Shown here: one piece after another, positions 16,759 through 24,302 of the stretch
How the letters are laid out: each line of letters starts with the position of its first letter
Numbering within the stretch: the stretch's first letter is position 1
Assembly: GCF_044430645.1 (NCBI RefSeq)
Contig: NZ_JAWUDN010000004.1
Location: 248,001-312,000, forward strand
DNA length: 64,000 nucleotides
Reading direction: 5' to 3'
Origin: Ewingella allii
GTDB lineage: Bacteria > Pseudomonadota > Gammaproteobacteria > Enterobacterales > Enterobacteriaceae
Notes under the pieces: generated by a model
What the model was told of the DNA's origin: nothing
Database searches by the model: none
What the model saw: only the letters and a program-made list of their open reading frames with translations
Translations under genes and position numbers: made by a program

Positions 16759-16791
16759 CTTAAGAACTGCTTAAGGTGGTTGACGTATAAT
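16759..16791 (+). promoter_or_regulatory. qseBC promoter with PmrA/QseB-type box
   Basis: CTTAAG-AACTG-CTTAAG (16759-16775) is a perfect match to the YTTAAK-N5-YTTAAK direct repeat known for PmrA/BasR. It is followed after 10 bases by TATAAT (16786-16791), so the box overlaps the -35 position as expected for an activator site. In uropathogenic E. coli PmrA is reported to control qseBC through such a site; autoregulation by QseB is also plausible. Confidence 0.8.
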
Positions 16792-16830
16792 CAAAGAGTG
16801 GAGATTTCGGGCGAATATTAAGGAAGAGCA

Positions 16831-17505
16831 ATGCGCATTTTACTGATTGAAGACGACAACATGATTGGCGACGGCATCAAGGCCGGGTTGGGCAAGCTGG
16901 GGTTTACGCTTGACTGGTTTACCGACGGTAAAATGGGCAAAGCGGCGCTCGACAGCGCGCCTTATGACGCAGTGATTCTCGACCTGAGCCTGCCGGGCCT
17001 CGATGGTATGCAGCTGTTACGGGAATGGCGGCGCGAAGGCAAAGACACGCCGGTGCTGATCCTTACGGCGCGTGACGCACTGGAACAGCGGGTGAGTGGC
17101 CTACAGGCCGGCGCCGATGACTATCTGTGCAAACCTTTTGCGCTCGTGGAGGTCGCGGCGCGGCTACAGGCACTGATCCGCCGCCGCCACGGGCAGATCA
17201 CCCCGATTGTCACCCACGGCAGTTTACAATTCGACCCCGCCTCTCGCAGCGCGACGCTAAATGGCGAAGTCGTGGTGCTCACCCAGCGTGAAATCACCGT
17301 CATGGAGCTGTTTCTCAACAACAAAGGCCGGGTTCTGCCTCGCCCGCTGATTCAGGAAAAGCTCTACAGCTGGGACGATGAGGTCAGCAGCAACGCAGTT
17401 GAAGTGCATATTCACCACTTGAGAAAGAAGCTCGGCAACGGCTTTATCCGCACCGTCCACGGCGTGGGCTACACCTTGGGCGATGCCACGGAGGAGGGCC
17501 AGTGA
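16831..17505 (+). CDS. qseB: Response regulator QseB
   Basis: This is an OmpR/PhoB-class regulator of 224 residues. It has a receiver domain with acidic pocket (IEDD, 7-10), phosphoacceptor Asp51 (VILDLSLPGLDG) and a conserved Lys in the KPFA motif near residue 102. A C-terminal winged helix carries EVHIHHLRKKLG as recognition region. The start MRILLIEDDNMIGDGIK and the TSNAVEVH-like segment match E. coli QseB best; PmrA/BasR is the nearest alternative. It overlaps qseC by four bases. The position between panB and folK differs from E. coli. Confidence 0.9.
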   Translation: MRILLIEDDNMIGDGIKAGLGKLGFTLDWFTDGKMGKAALDSAPYDAVILDLSLPGLDGMQLLREWRREGKDTPVLILTARDALEQRVSGLQAGADDYLCKPFALVEVAARLQALIRRRHGQITPIVTHGSLQFDPASRSATLNGEVVVLTQREITVMELFLNNKGRVLPRPLIQEKLYSWDDEVSSNAVEVHIHHLRKKLGNGFIRTVHGVGYTLGDATEEGQ

Positions 17506-18869
17506 GAGCTAGATTTGCGCGTCTCAGTTTGCGGCTGCGGCTGATTTTATTGTTCGGCCTTTTGGCGCTGCTCACTTGGCTGGCCGCCTCGGTTATCGCC
17601 TGGCAGCAGACTCGCCACAACATTAATGAAGTGTTCGACACCCAGCAGATACTGTTCGCCAAACGACTGGCAGGGGCGGGGCTGGCGGAGATGATGGCGG
17701 TGGAGCACGACGTGCGCCTGCCGGAAACCAAGAAAATCCTGCATAAAGGCAATCGCGGCCATACCGACGATGACGCGCTGACCTTCGCCATTTTTGATCG
17801 TCAGGGCAAGATGCTGCTCAACGACGGCGAGAACGGCAAGCATATCCGTTTTGACAGTAGCACGCAGGGGTTCACCGACAGCCAGCTGGAAGGGGATGAC
17901 GACGCGTGGCGACTGCTGTGGCTGACCACCGCCGACGGGCAGTTCCGCGTGGTGGTCGGGCAAGAATATGACTATCGCAACGATCTGGCGTGGACGCTGG
18001 TCAGCGGGCAGTTAATGCCGTGGCTGGCGAGCTTGCCTATCCTGCTTCTCGCGATGATCCTGCTGATCACTCGCGAGCTAAAACCTTTGCGCCGGGTGGC
18101 GGACGATCTTCATCGCCGCGCGCCTGACGACGCTGCGCCCATCTCCACCCAGCAGGTTCCCTCCGAGGTTTTGCCTCTGGTGACATCCCTTAACTCGCTG
18201 TTTAGCCGCACCGGCGAGCTGCTGGTGCGCGAGCGCCGCTTCACCTCGGATGCCGCCCATGAGCTGCGCAGCCCGCTGGCGGCGCTGCGCGTTCAAACCG
18301 AAGTGGTGCAGCTTTCCGGCGATGACGCCAGCGCGCGCGAACATGCGCTGGGGAATCTCACTACCAGCATTGATCGCGCCACGCGGCTAGTGGATCAACT
18401 TCTGACCCTGTCGCGGCTGGAGTCTTTTGACGGGTTAGAGGAGCTTGAGCCTATCAGCTGGGCCAGCCTGCTGATGCAGGTGATGGGTGAGCAGGACGCC
18501 GCCGCGCACGCCCGCGGCATCGCGCTGCGCTTTGAACCTCTGGGCGAACCGGCGACGATTCAGGGCCAGCCGTTGTTGCTTTCGCTGATGCTGCGCAACC
18601 TGATTGATAACGCGGTTCGCTATTCGCCGCGCGGGTCGAACGTCACGGTGTGGCTCGACGAGCAGGGGATTCGGGTTGAAGATCAGGGGCCGGGCATTGA
18701 TGAAGCGCACCTTGCGAGGCTGGGGGAGAGGTTCTATCGGCCGCCGGGGCAACAGCAGACCGGCAGCGGGCTGGGCGTTTCGATTGTGCGGCGTATCGCT
18801 CAGTTGCACGGCTTGCAGGTGAGTTATCGCAATCGCCAGCAGGGTGGCTTAGAAGTCGTAATCAGATAA
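17502..18869 (+). CDS. qseC: Sensor histidine kinase QseC
   Basis: This is an inner-membrane kinase of 455 residues. TM1 lies at about 15-35, followed by a periplasmic sensor region (about 37-170), TM2 at about 172-190, and a HAMP-like linker. A HisKA domain has the phosphoacceptor His253 (SDAAHELRSPLAAL), and the HATPase domain shows NLIDNAVRYSP and DQGPGID. Many blocks match E. coli QseC, including LFAKRL, DDDALTFAIF and ERFYRPPGQ. The start is GTG, overlapping the qseB stop as GTGA and preceded by GGAGGAGG. Adrenergic/AI-3 sensing is claimed for E. coli QseC; the signal here is not known. Confidence 0.9.
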   Translation: MRARFARLSLRLRLILLFGLLALLTWLAASVIAWQQTRHNINEVFDTQQILFAKRLAGAGLAEMMAVEHDVRLPETKKILHKGNRGHTDDDALTFAIFDRQGKMLLNDGENGKHIRFDSSTQGFTDSQLEGDDDAWRLLWLTTADGQFRVVVGQEYDYRNDLAWTLVSGQLMPWLASLPILLLAMILLITRELKPLRRVADDLHRRAPDDAAPISTQQVPSEVLPLVTSLNSLFSRTGELLVRERRFTSDAAHELRSPLAALRVQTEVVQLSGDDASAREHALGNLTTSIDRATRLVDQLLTLSRLESFDGLEELEPISWASLLMQVMGEQDAAAHARGIALRFEPLGEPATIQGQPLLLSLMLRNLIDNAVRYSPRGSNVTVWLDEQGIRVEDQGPGIDEAHLARLGERFYRPPGQQQTGSGLGVSIVRRIAQLHGLQVSYRNRQQGGLEVVIR

Positions 18870-18873
18870 GCAA

Positions 18874-18892
18874 CGGCCAGATGAACTGGCCG
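18874..18892. terminator. Hairpin between convergent qseC and folK
   Basis: CGGCCAG pairs with CTGGCCG across a five-base loop in the 27-base gap. There is no T run on either side, so it is only a possible transcript end for the two converging genes. Confidence 0.45.
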
Positions 18893-18896
18893 CGAG

Positions 18897-19376
18897 TTAC
18901 CAGCGTTCCAGCCCGTTCAGCGGCACGCGGGTGAGAACAGTTTGCAGAGATTCGCCGTCAGGGAACACCACGTCTGGCGCGATTTCTGCCAGCGGATAGA
19001 GCATAAACTCACGGTTTTTCATGTCGTAATGCGGCACGGTCAGACGTTCGGTGTTGATCACCCGATCGCCATACAGCAGCAGGTCTAAATCCAGCGTGCG
19101 CGGTCCCCAACGTTCCAGCTTTCGCACCCGTCCCTGATTCTGTTCAATGGCCTGAGTGCAGTCGAGCAGCTCTTCTGGCGGCAGTTCGGTATCCAGTGCC
19201 ACCACGGCATTGAGGAAATCAGGCTGATTTTGCGGGCCGAGGGGCTTGCTGCGGTAAAATGCCGAGCAGACCACCAGCTGGGTGCGGGGCATGTGCGCCA
19301 GAGCTTCCAGCGCACAGTTAACCTGGTCTACAGGCTTGGCAAGGTTACTGCCGAGCGCAATGTAGACCCGAATCAT
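18897..19376 (-). CDS. folK: 6-hydroxymethyl-dihydropterin pyrophosphokinase
   Basis: FolK pyrophosphorylates 6-hydroxymethyl-dihydropterin with ATP in folate synthesis. The 159-residue enzyme shows the start YIALGSNL, the substrate loop KPLGPQNQPDFLNAV and the family signature RWGPRTLDLDLLLYG with its Mg-binding aspartates near residues 95-97. It starts within the last codons of pcnB (four-base ATGA overlap), so pcnB-folK are translationally coupled, as in E. coli. Confidence 0.97.
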   Translation of the reverse strand: MIRVYIALGSNLAKPVDQVNCALEALAHMPRTQLVVCSAFYRSKPLGPQNQPDFLNAVVALDTELPPEELLDCTQAIEQNQGRVRKLERWGPRTLDLDLLLYGDRVINTERLTVPHYDMKNREFMLYPLAEIAPDVVFPDGESLQTVLTRVPLNGLERW

Positions 19377-21136
19377 TGCGCATTGTCCTTGCGCGGTGCC
19401 CGTTTGCGCGGACGACGCGGACGGCTGCGGCGTGGTGCGGCGTCATCACCCAGCGTACCCAGCATGTTTTTCTGCGAGGCCGGTGTCGCTTCCTGGAACT
19501 CACCCCACCATTCGGTCAGGCTTTGCAGTTCGCGATGCTGCTCGACTTCGGCGCGCAGCGCCAGCAGGTCGAAGGCGGCGCGGAACTTAGGATGCTCCAT
19601 CAGCTTATGCGCACGTTTACCCTGACGGCGAGACAGGCGCAGTTGCAGCGCCCAGATATCACGCACCAGCGTAGTAATACGTTTTGGGATCGCCAATGTG
19701 CGGCACTGCTCGTCGAGCACGTCGTTCATCGCCAGCGAGAAGGCATCGTAATAGGTCAATCCGCCTTCCTGTGCCAGCTTCTGCGCGTGTTCAATCACCG
19801 GATACCACAGCATCGCGGCGAACAGGAACGCAGGGTTAACGCGCTGATCGTTTTGCAGACGGAAGTCAGTGTTTTTCAGCACCTGAACCAGAATGCGCTC
19901 CATCGGGCTGTCACCTTCTTCGGTGAACTGGCGCGCAATCAGCGGGAACAGTGGCTGGAAAAGCTGATATTCACGTAGCTTCAGGTAGGTATGGTAGCCG
20001 TTGCCCGCTTGCAGCAGTTTTAAAGACTCTTCGAACAGGCGCGCCGGAGGGATTTCCTGTAACAGCGTTGCCAGACGAGGAATAGGCTGCGCGGTTTCCG
20101 GGCTGATTTTCATGTCCAGCTTGGCGGCGAAACGCACGGCGCGCAGCATACGCACCGGGTCTTCGCGGTAGCGAGTTTCTGGGTCACCAATCAGGCGAAT
20201 AATGCCGTTTTCAAGGTCACGCAGGCCACCGGTGTAGTCACGCACGGTGAAGTCGGCCACGCCGTAATACAGGCTGTTGATGGTGAAGTCGCGGCGCTGG
20301 GCGTCATCTTCGATGGTGCCGAAGATGTTGTCGCGCAGCAGCATGCCGTTGACGGCCTGCTGGGAAGAGTTTTTGTCTTCCACTTCTTCTTGCTGCTCGT
20401 GATGACCACGGAAGGTGGCGACCTCAATGATTTCCGGCCCAAACATCACGTGAGCCAGACGAAAGCGACGGCCTACCAGACGGCAGTTGCGGAACAGTTT
20501 GCGTACCTGCTCAGGCGTGGCGTTGGTGGTGATGTCGAAGTCTTTCGGTTTCTTTTCCAGCAATAAATCGCGCACGCCGCCGCCAACCAGGTAGGCTTCG
20601 TAACCGGATTTATTTAAGCGATACAGCACTTTAAGGGCGTTTTCGCTGATATCACGACGAGAGATGTTGTGCTCATCGCGAGGAATAATGGTCATGGCGC
20701 GGGTTTCGCCTTCGTAATCAAAGGAGACGCGGGCTTTCTTCGCCGGCTCTTCGGTCACGTAACGTTCAACGAATGGGCGATCGCCGCGTGGCGCTTCGCT
20801 GGCTGAACGGCGATTGTCATGATTTTCGTTCTGACGAGGGGCAGAGCGGGATGGCTGTCTCGCGCCTTGCGCCGCATTATTGCCGCGTCGATCGCCTCGA
20901 TTGCCATTGTCATCACGGCGATTACGGTTATCGCGATTGCCGCTGCGTTCGCGGCGTGGGGATGACGGCGTTCTTGGGTTGCCGTCGGCAACGGAAGCAG
21001 AGTCCACGGAGGTTGGGTCGCGGCGGTCTTTATCTTCACGAAGAGGGGCTGGTTCAGGCACCGCGTTTTCTTCACGGATGACTTTGTCTTCACGAACTAG
21101 CACCTTACGGCAAAAATTGGCTACTCGGGTAAAAAT
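19373..21136 (-). CDS. pcnB: Poly(A) polymerase I with ATT start and extended N terminus
   Basis: PcnB adds poly(A) tails to RNA 3' ends, promoting decay. I start it at ATT (21134-21136). From there the reading is FTRVANFCRKVL, identical to the E. coli N terminus, which also uses an AUU start; GAGGTG precedes it. This gives 587 residues against about 465 in E. coli. The nucleotidyltransferase core is intact: LVGGGVRDLL and KDFDITTNATPEQV with Asp199 and Asp201, then RRFRLAHVMFG. Residues about 17-147 form an extra low-complexity segment rich in Arg, Asn, Asp and Gly, probably disordered and perhaps RNA-binding. A basic C terminus (RPRKRAPRK) is also present. A start at GTG 21103 is the conventional alternative. 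Confidence 0.93.
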   Translation of the reverse strand: MFTRVANFCRKVLVREDKVIREENAVPEPAPLREDKDRRDPTSVDSASVADGNPRTPSSPRRERSGNRDNRNRRDDNGNRGDRRGNNAAQGARQPSRSAPRQNENHDNRRSASEAPRGDRPFVERYVTEEPAKKARVSFDYEGETRAMTIIPRDEHNISRRDISENALKVLYRLNKSGYEAYLVGGGVRDLLLEKKPKDFDITTNATPEQVRKLFRNCRLVGRRFRLAHVMFGPEIIEVATFRGHHEQQEEVEDKNSSQQAVNGMLLRDNIFGTIEDDAQRRDFTINSLYYGVADFTVRDYTGGLRDLENGIIRLIGDPETRYREDPVRMLRAVRFAAKLDMKISPETAQPIPRLATLLQEIPPARLFEESLKLLQAGNGYHTYLKLREYQLFQPLFPLIARQFTEEGDSPMERILVQVLKNTDFRLQNDQRVNPAFLFAAMLWYPVIEHAQKLAQEGGLTYYDAFSLAMNDVLDEQCRTLAIPKRITTLVRDIWALQLRLSRRQGKRAHKLMEHPKFRAAFDLLALRAEVEQHRELQSLTEWWGEFQEATPASQKNMLGTLGDDAAPRRSRPRRPRKRAPRKDNAQ

Positions 21137-21206
21137 GGGACACCTCGATAGTGACTGATAAAAATGACGCGACGCAAAAACAGCGGCTAATCATAGCTCA
21201 CACTGG

Positions 21207-22121
21207 CTACTTTGAGAATGCCGAAGTCAAATCTGGCGGAGCTTTCGCATGCTGACGCGGCATCTGCGCGGGGGACCAATGTTCAATCGCCCAGCGTAAT
21301 AATAAATCTAATGGTAAATCCTGCCAGTTTTCCGGCAAGGTTTGACCTAAAAATTGTAACGCTTTCAACAACACGGGGCGCGGGTCGCCGGGTGGCAGGC
21401 CGGGCGCGTGATTTTGTTTGGAAAGCTTATCGCCACTCTCATTGACCGCCAGCGGCAAATGCAAATATCCCGGCTGCGGGTAGCCAAGATGCTGATAAAG
21501 CGATATCTGCCGCACCGTTGGCTCAATTAAGTCGGCTCCGCGCACCACGTGATTGACTCCCTGATAGTGATCGTCGACCACCACGGCGAGGTTATACGCG
21601 AACAGGCCGTCTCGGCGGCGGATAATAAAATCCTCTTCGGCGAGAGTCTGGCTGGCGTGCAGTTGGCCCTGAAAATCATCGTCGAAGGCGTAAACCGGGC
21701 GCGTCTGGCGCAGGCGAATCGCCGCATTCTCAGGCCCAAGGCCTAAGTGCTGACAGTGGCCATCATAGGTGCCTCCGAGCTGGGCGACGCGCTGGCGGGT
21801 ACAGGTGCAGTAATAGCTCAGGCCATTGTTGTGCAACGAGTCTAGGGCGGCGCGGTAGGCGTCATGGCGTTTCGACTGCCAAACCACTTCACCATCCCAG
21901 TGCAGGCCAAAACGTTCAAGCGTGGCAAGAATGTTGTCGGCGGAACCGGCGATTTCGCGCGGCGGGTCGAGATCGTCAATACGCACCAGCCACTGGCCCT
22001 GCGCGGCGCGGGCGTGCAAATAGCTACCGAGGGCGGCAATCAGAGAACCAAAGTGAAGTTCACCGGAAGGTGAGGGAGCAAAGCGGCCGATGTAGGGCGA
22101 CGTGGCGTGGGTATCTGACAT
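21207..22121 (-). CDS. gluQRS: Glutamyl-Q tRNA(Asp) synthetase
   Basis: This truncated glutamyl-tRNA synthetase paralogue attaches glutamate to queuosine in the anticodon of tRNA-Asp. At 304 residues it has the catalytic domain only and lacks the anticodon-binding domain. It has the start YIGRFAPSPSGELHFGSL with the HIGH-like HFGS, a probable zinc site involving CTCTRQ and a Tyr/Cys further on, and the KLSKQNHA motif near residue 232. It lies between dksA and pcnB on the same strand, the arrangement seen in E. coli. Confidence 0.97.
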   Translation of the reverse strand: MSDTHATSPYIGRFAPSPSGELHFGSLIAALGSYLHARAAQGQWLVRIDDLDPPREIAGSADNILATLERFGLHWDGEVVWQSKRHDAYRAALDSLHNNGLSYYCTCTRQRVAQLGGTYDGHCQHLGLGPENAAIRLRQTRPVYAFDDDFQGQLHASQTLAEEDFIIRRRDGLFAYNLAVVVDDHYQGVNHVVRGADLIEPTVRQISLYQHLGYPQPGYLHLPLAVNESGDKLSKQNHAPGLPPGDPRPVLLKALQFLGQTLPENWQDLPLDLLLRWAIEHWSPAQMPRQHAKAPPDLTSAFSK

Positions 22122-22162
22122 AAGAAGTTTGAAACGAAAGAGGGTGCTGCGTTGTTAAGGGA

Positions 22163-22185
22163 ACGCGGTGCGTAATGCACCGCGT
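22163..22185 (-). terminator. Hairpin after dksA
   Basis: A nine-base-pair stem ACGCGGTGC / GCACCGCGT with a five-base loop lies between dksA and gluQRS. The following minus-strand sequence (TCCCTTAAC) is a poor U-tract, so partial termination or transcript-end protection is likely. Confidence 0.6.
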
Positions 22186-22197
22186 GGGACCCGAGAC

Positions 22198-22653
22198 TTA
22201 ACCTGCCATCTGCTTTTCGCGGATTTCAGCCAATGTCTTACAGTCAATGCACAAATCAGCGGTAGGACGTGCTTCGAGACGGCGAATACCGATCTCAACG
22301 CCACAGGAATCGCAATATCCGAAATCCTCGTCTTCCACTTTTTTCAGCGTTTTTTCAATTTTTTTGATCAGCTTACGTTCACGGTCGCGGTTACGTAGTT
22401 CAAGGCTGAATTCTTCTTCCTGAGCGGCACGGTCGACCGGATCTGGGAAGTTTGCAGCTTCGTCCTGCATGTGCGAAACGGTACGGTCAACTTCATCCCT
22501 GAGCTGATTGCGCCACGCTTCAAGGATCTTCTTGAAGTGGGTCAGCTGAGCGACGTTCATGTACTCTTCGCCTGGCTTCTCTTGGTATGGTTCTACCCCA
22601 GCGATGGCGAGAATGCTCAAGGACGATGTCTTACGGGTTTGCCCTTCTTGCAT
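22198..22653 (-). CDS. dksA: RNA polymerase-binding transcription factor DksA
   Basis: DksA enters the RNA polymerase secondary channel and, with ppGpp made by RelA (also in this window), adjusts rRNA and amino-acid promoters. The product is 151 residues, as in E. coli. The coiled-coil tip DPVD with Asp71 and Asp74 is intact, and the zinc finger has Cys114, Cys117, Cys135 and Cys138. The start has AGGAGAAG upstream. It is transcribed toward gluQRS, with a hairpin in between. Confidence 0.98.
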   Translation of the reverse strand: MQEGQTRKTSSLSILAIAGVEPYQEKPGEEYMNVAQLTHFKKILEAWRNQLRDEVDRTVSHMQDEAANFPDPVDRAAQEEEFSLELRNRDRERKLIKKIEKTLKKVEDEDFGYCDSCGVEIGIRRLEARPTADLCIDCKTLAEIREKQMAG

Positions 22654-22939
22654 GATGCTTCTCCTACATAAAACGCACTATACTCTTCATCCTTTAAGCT
22701 ACTGCTGCGTTGTCCGCCTTGCTGTAATTCAACGATGTTGAGTATTTCGATCCCCAAAAGGGGGAAAAAATCAGGCCGCTATAAATACCAGAAGGCAACG
22801 AGGTAAGCAATTAATCATCGCAGGGTCTTGACAGACCTGTGAGGAAAAGCGTATTCGCGACTCCTTAATCCTTCAAAAATTGAACAATTTAGAGTCTCTG
22901 CCCCCATGTGGTCGCCGCCGATGGCTTTAATAACAGGGG

Positions 22940-23659
22940 TTATCCGACAAACTGGCGGGTAGCCAGAGGTAAACGTTCTGTGAGGCGGATACCCTCGGCA
23001 GAAAGTTTTGCACCGTAACACATCACTTCGACACCGTTTTTCTGTACCTGCGTCAACAATGCTGCATAACGCGGATCAATATGGTGTGCCGGAGAGACGC
23101 TTTCAATGCCTGAATGCAATACAGCGAAAAATAAAACGGCTCGCTGTCCCTGTTCTGCCATCGCTTGAAGCTCGCGTAAATGCTTCTGACCTCGCAGGGT
23201 CACTGCGTCGGGGAAGAAGCCGCATCCTTGTTGCAACAAGGTGGCAGATTTCACTTCAATATAGCAGTCAGAACCGTTATCCGCCTGTAACATGAAATCT
23301 ATGCGACTGTTTTCGGCGCCGTATTTAACTTCGCTAGAGATCTTACTGTAAGCAGATAATTCTGGAATACCGCCTAATTCCAGCGCTTCTCGCACTAGCT
23401 GGTTGGCCCGCAGCGTGTTGACGCAAATCCAGTGCCCCTGCTGCGTTTCGGTAAGCTCCCAGCTATGAGCGTACTTGCGTTTTGGGTTGTCGGAGGTGGA
23501 ATACCAGACGGTATCGCCCGGCGTAGCGCAGCCGGTCATCGCGCCGGTATTGGCGCAATGCAGGGTTAATTCCTGACCTTCTGGGGTGACCACGTCCGCC
23601 AGAAAACGTTTGTAACGTTTGATCAGGGTTGCGGGTTGAAGTGGTGGCTCGAAGTGCAT
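22940..23659 (-). CDS. sfsA: SfsA family DNA-binding/sugar fermentation protein
   Basis: This is a 239-residue cytoplasmic protein of the SfsA family, first described as a stimulator of maltose genes when overexpressed and able to bind DNA. The biochemical role is unsettled, and a nuclease-like fold has been suggested for the family. Recognised segments include LIKRYKRFLADV, LHCANTGAMTG and DFMLQ...CYIEVKSATLL, the last holding candidate active-site Glu and Lys. It starts 18 bases after the end of thpR on the same strand, so these two are likely co-transcribed. dksA follows after a 286-base gap. Confidence 0.95.
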   Translation of the reverse strand: MHFEPPLQPATLIKRYKRFLADVVTPEGQELTLHCANTGAMTGCATPGDTVWYSTSDNPKRKYAHSWELTETQQGHWICVNTLRANQLVREALELGGIPELSAYSKISSEVKYGAENSRIDFMLQADNGSDCYIEVKSATLLQQGCGFFPDAVTLRGQKHLRELQAMAEQGQRAVLFFAVLHSGIESVSPAHHIDPRYAALLTQVQKNGVEVMCYGAKLSAEGIRLTERLPLATRQFVG

Positions 23660-23677
23660 GACATTTCCTGATTGAAA

Positions 23678-24223
23678 TTAGTCGTTAGGCGCGGCGGGCG
23701 ACAGCGGCCAGCTTTGCAACAAGGAGTATCGGGTGCGGCCACTCTCATAAAGGGACTGGTACAGGCCAAACTCGGTGGCGTCCAGCGTCCAGTTGGGCGT
23801 TGCGGGAGGAATGGCGACCGGACGAGTGGCGGCGCGGAACAGCGAAATATGCGGATGAAACGGCAGCGCGCTCTGGTAACAGCCGTTGCGCGCCGCGTGG
23901 GAGCGCAGCACCTCGGCCAGTTGCAGCAGCGCGCGTGGCGCACGCCGAGTGCCGAGCCAAACCACGCCGGCTCCGGGCCAGTGGCCCGCGTCATCGATTT
24001 GCACGCTGAAGGCTTTGGCATCGATTCGCCCCGCGACGCCGCGCAAAGCCGCCTCTTTTTGTTCGCTTACCTCGCCCAAAAAGGCCAGAGTGATATGCAA
24101 ATTGGCCGCCGTCAGCGGGCGTCCTGTCTCGGCCGGGAAATTATCAGCACGCCATTTAATCACCTGTTTTTGTAATTTCGGTGGCAGTGATAAAGCAAAA
24201 AACAGACGGCGTTGAGCGGACAT
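23678..24223 (-). CDS. thpR: RNA 2',3'-cyclic phosphodiesterase
   Basis: This is a 2H phosphoesterase of 181 residues (formerly LigT), which opens 2',3'-cyclic phosphates on RNA ends and can ligate tRNA halves in vitro. The two HxTx-type motifs are visible: NLHITLAF near residue 47 and FHPHISLFR near residue 131, where Ser replaces Thr. It is divergent from hrpB and upstream of sfsA, the same order as in E. coli. Confidence 0.95.
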   Translation of the reverse strand: MSAQRRLFFALSLPPKLQKQVIKWRADNFPAETGRPLTAANLHITLAFLGEVSEQKEAALRGVAGRIDAKAFSVQIDDAGHWPGAGVVWLGTRRAPRALLQLAEVLRSHAARNGCYQSALPFHPHISLFRAATRPVAIPPATPNWTLDATEFGLYQSLYESGRTRYSLLQSWPLSPAAPND

Positions 24224-24302
24224 TGCAGGTTCCCTTAAGGCAGAAGCAGGCCCAGATGCTACAATGCTGGCGCTTTAAATCAACTCATATGGGGCTTTTT
24301 CA

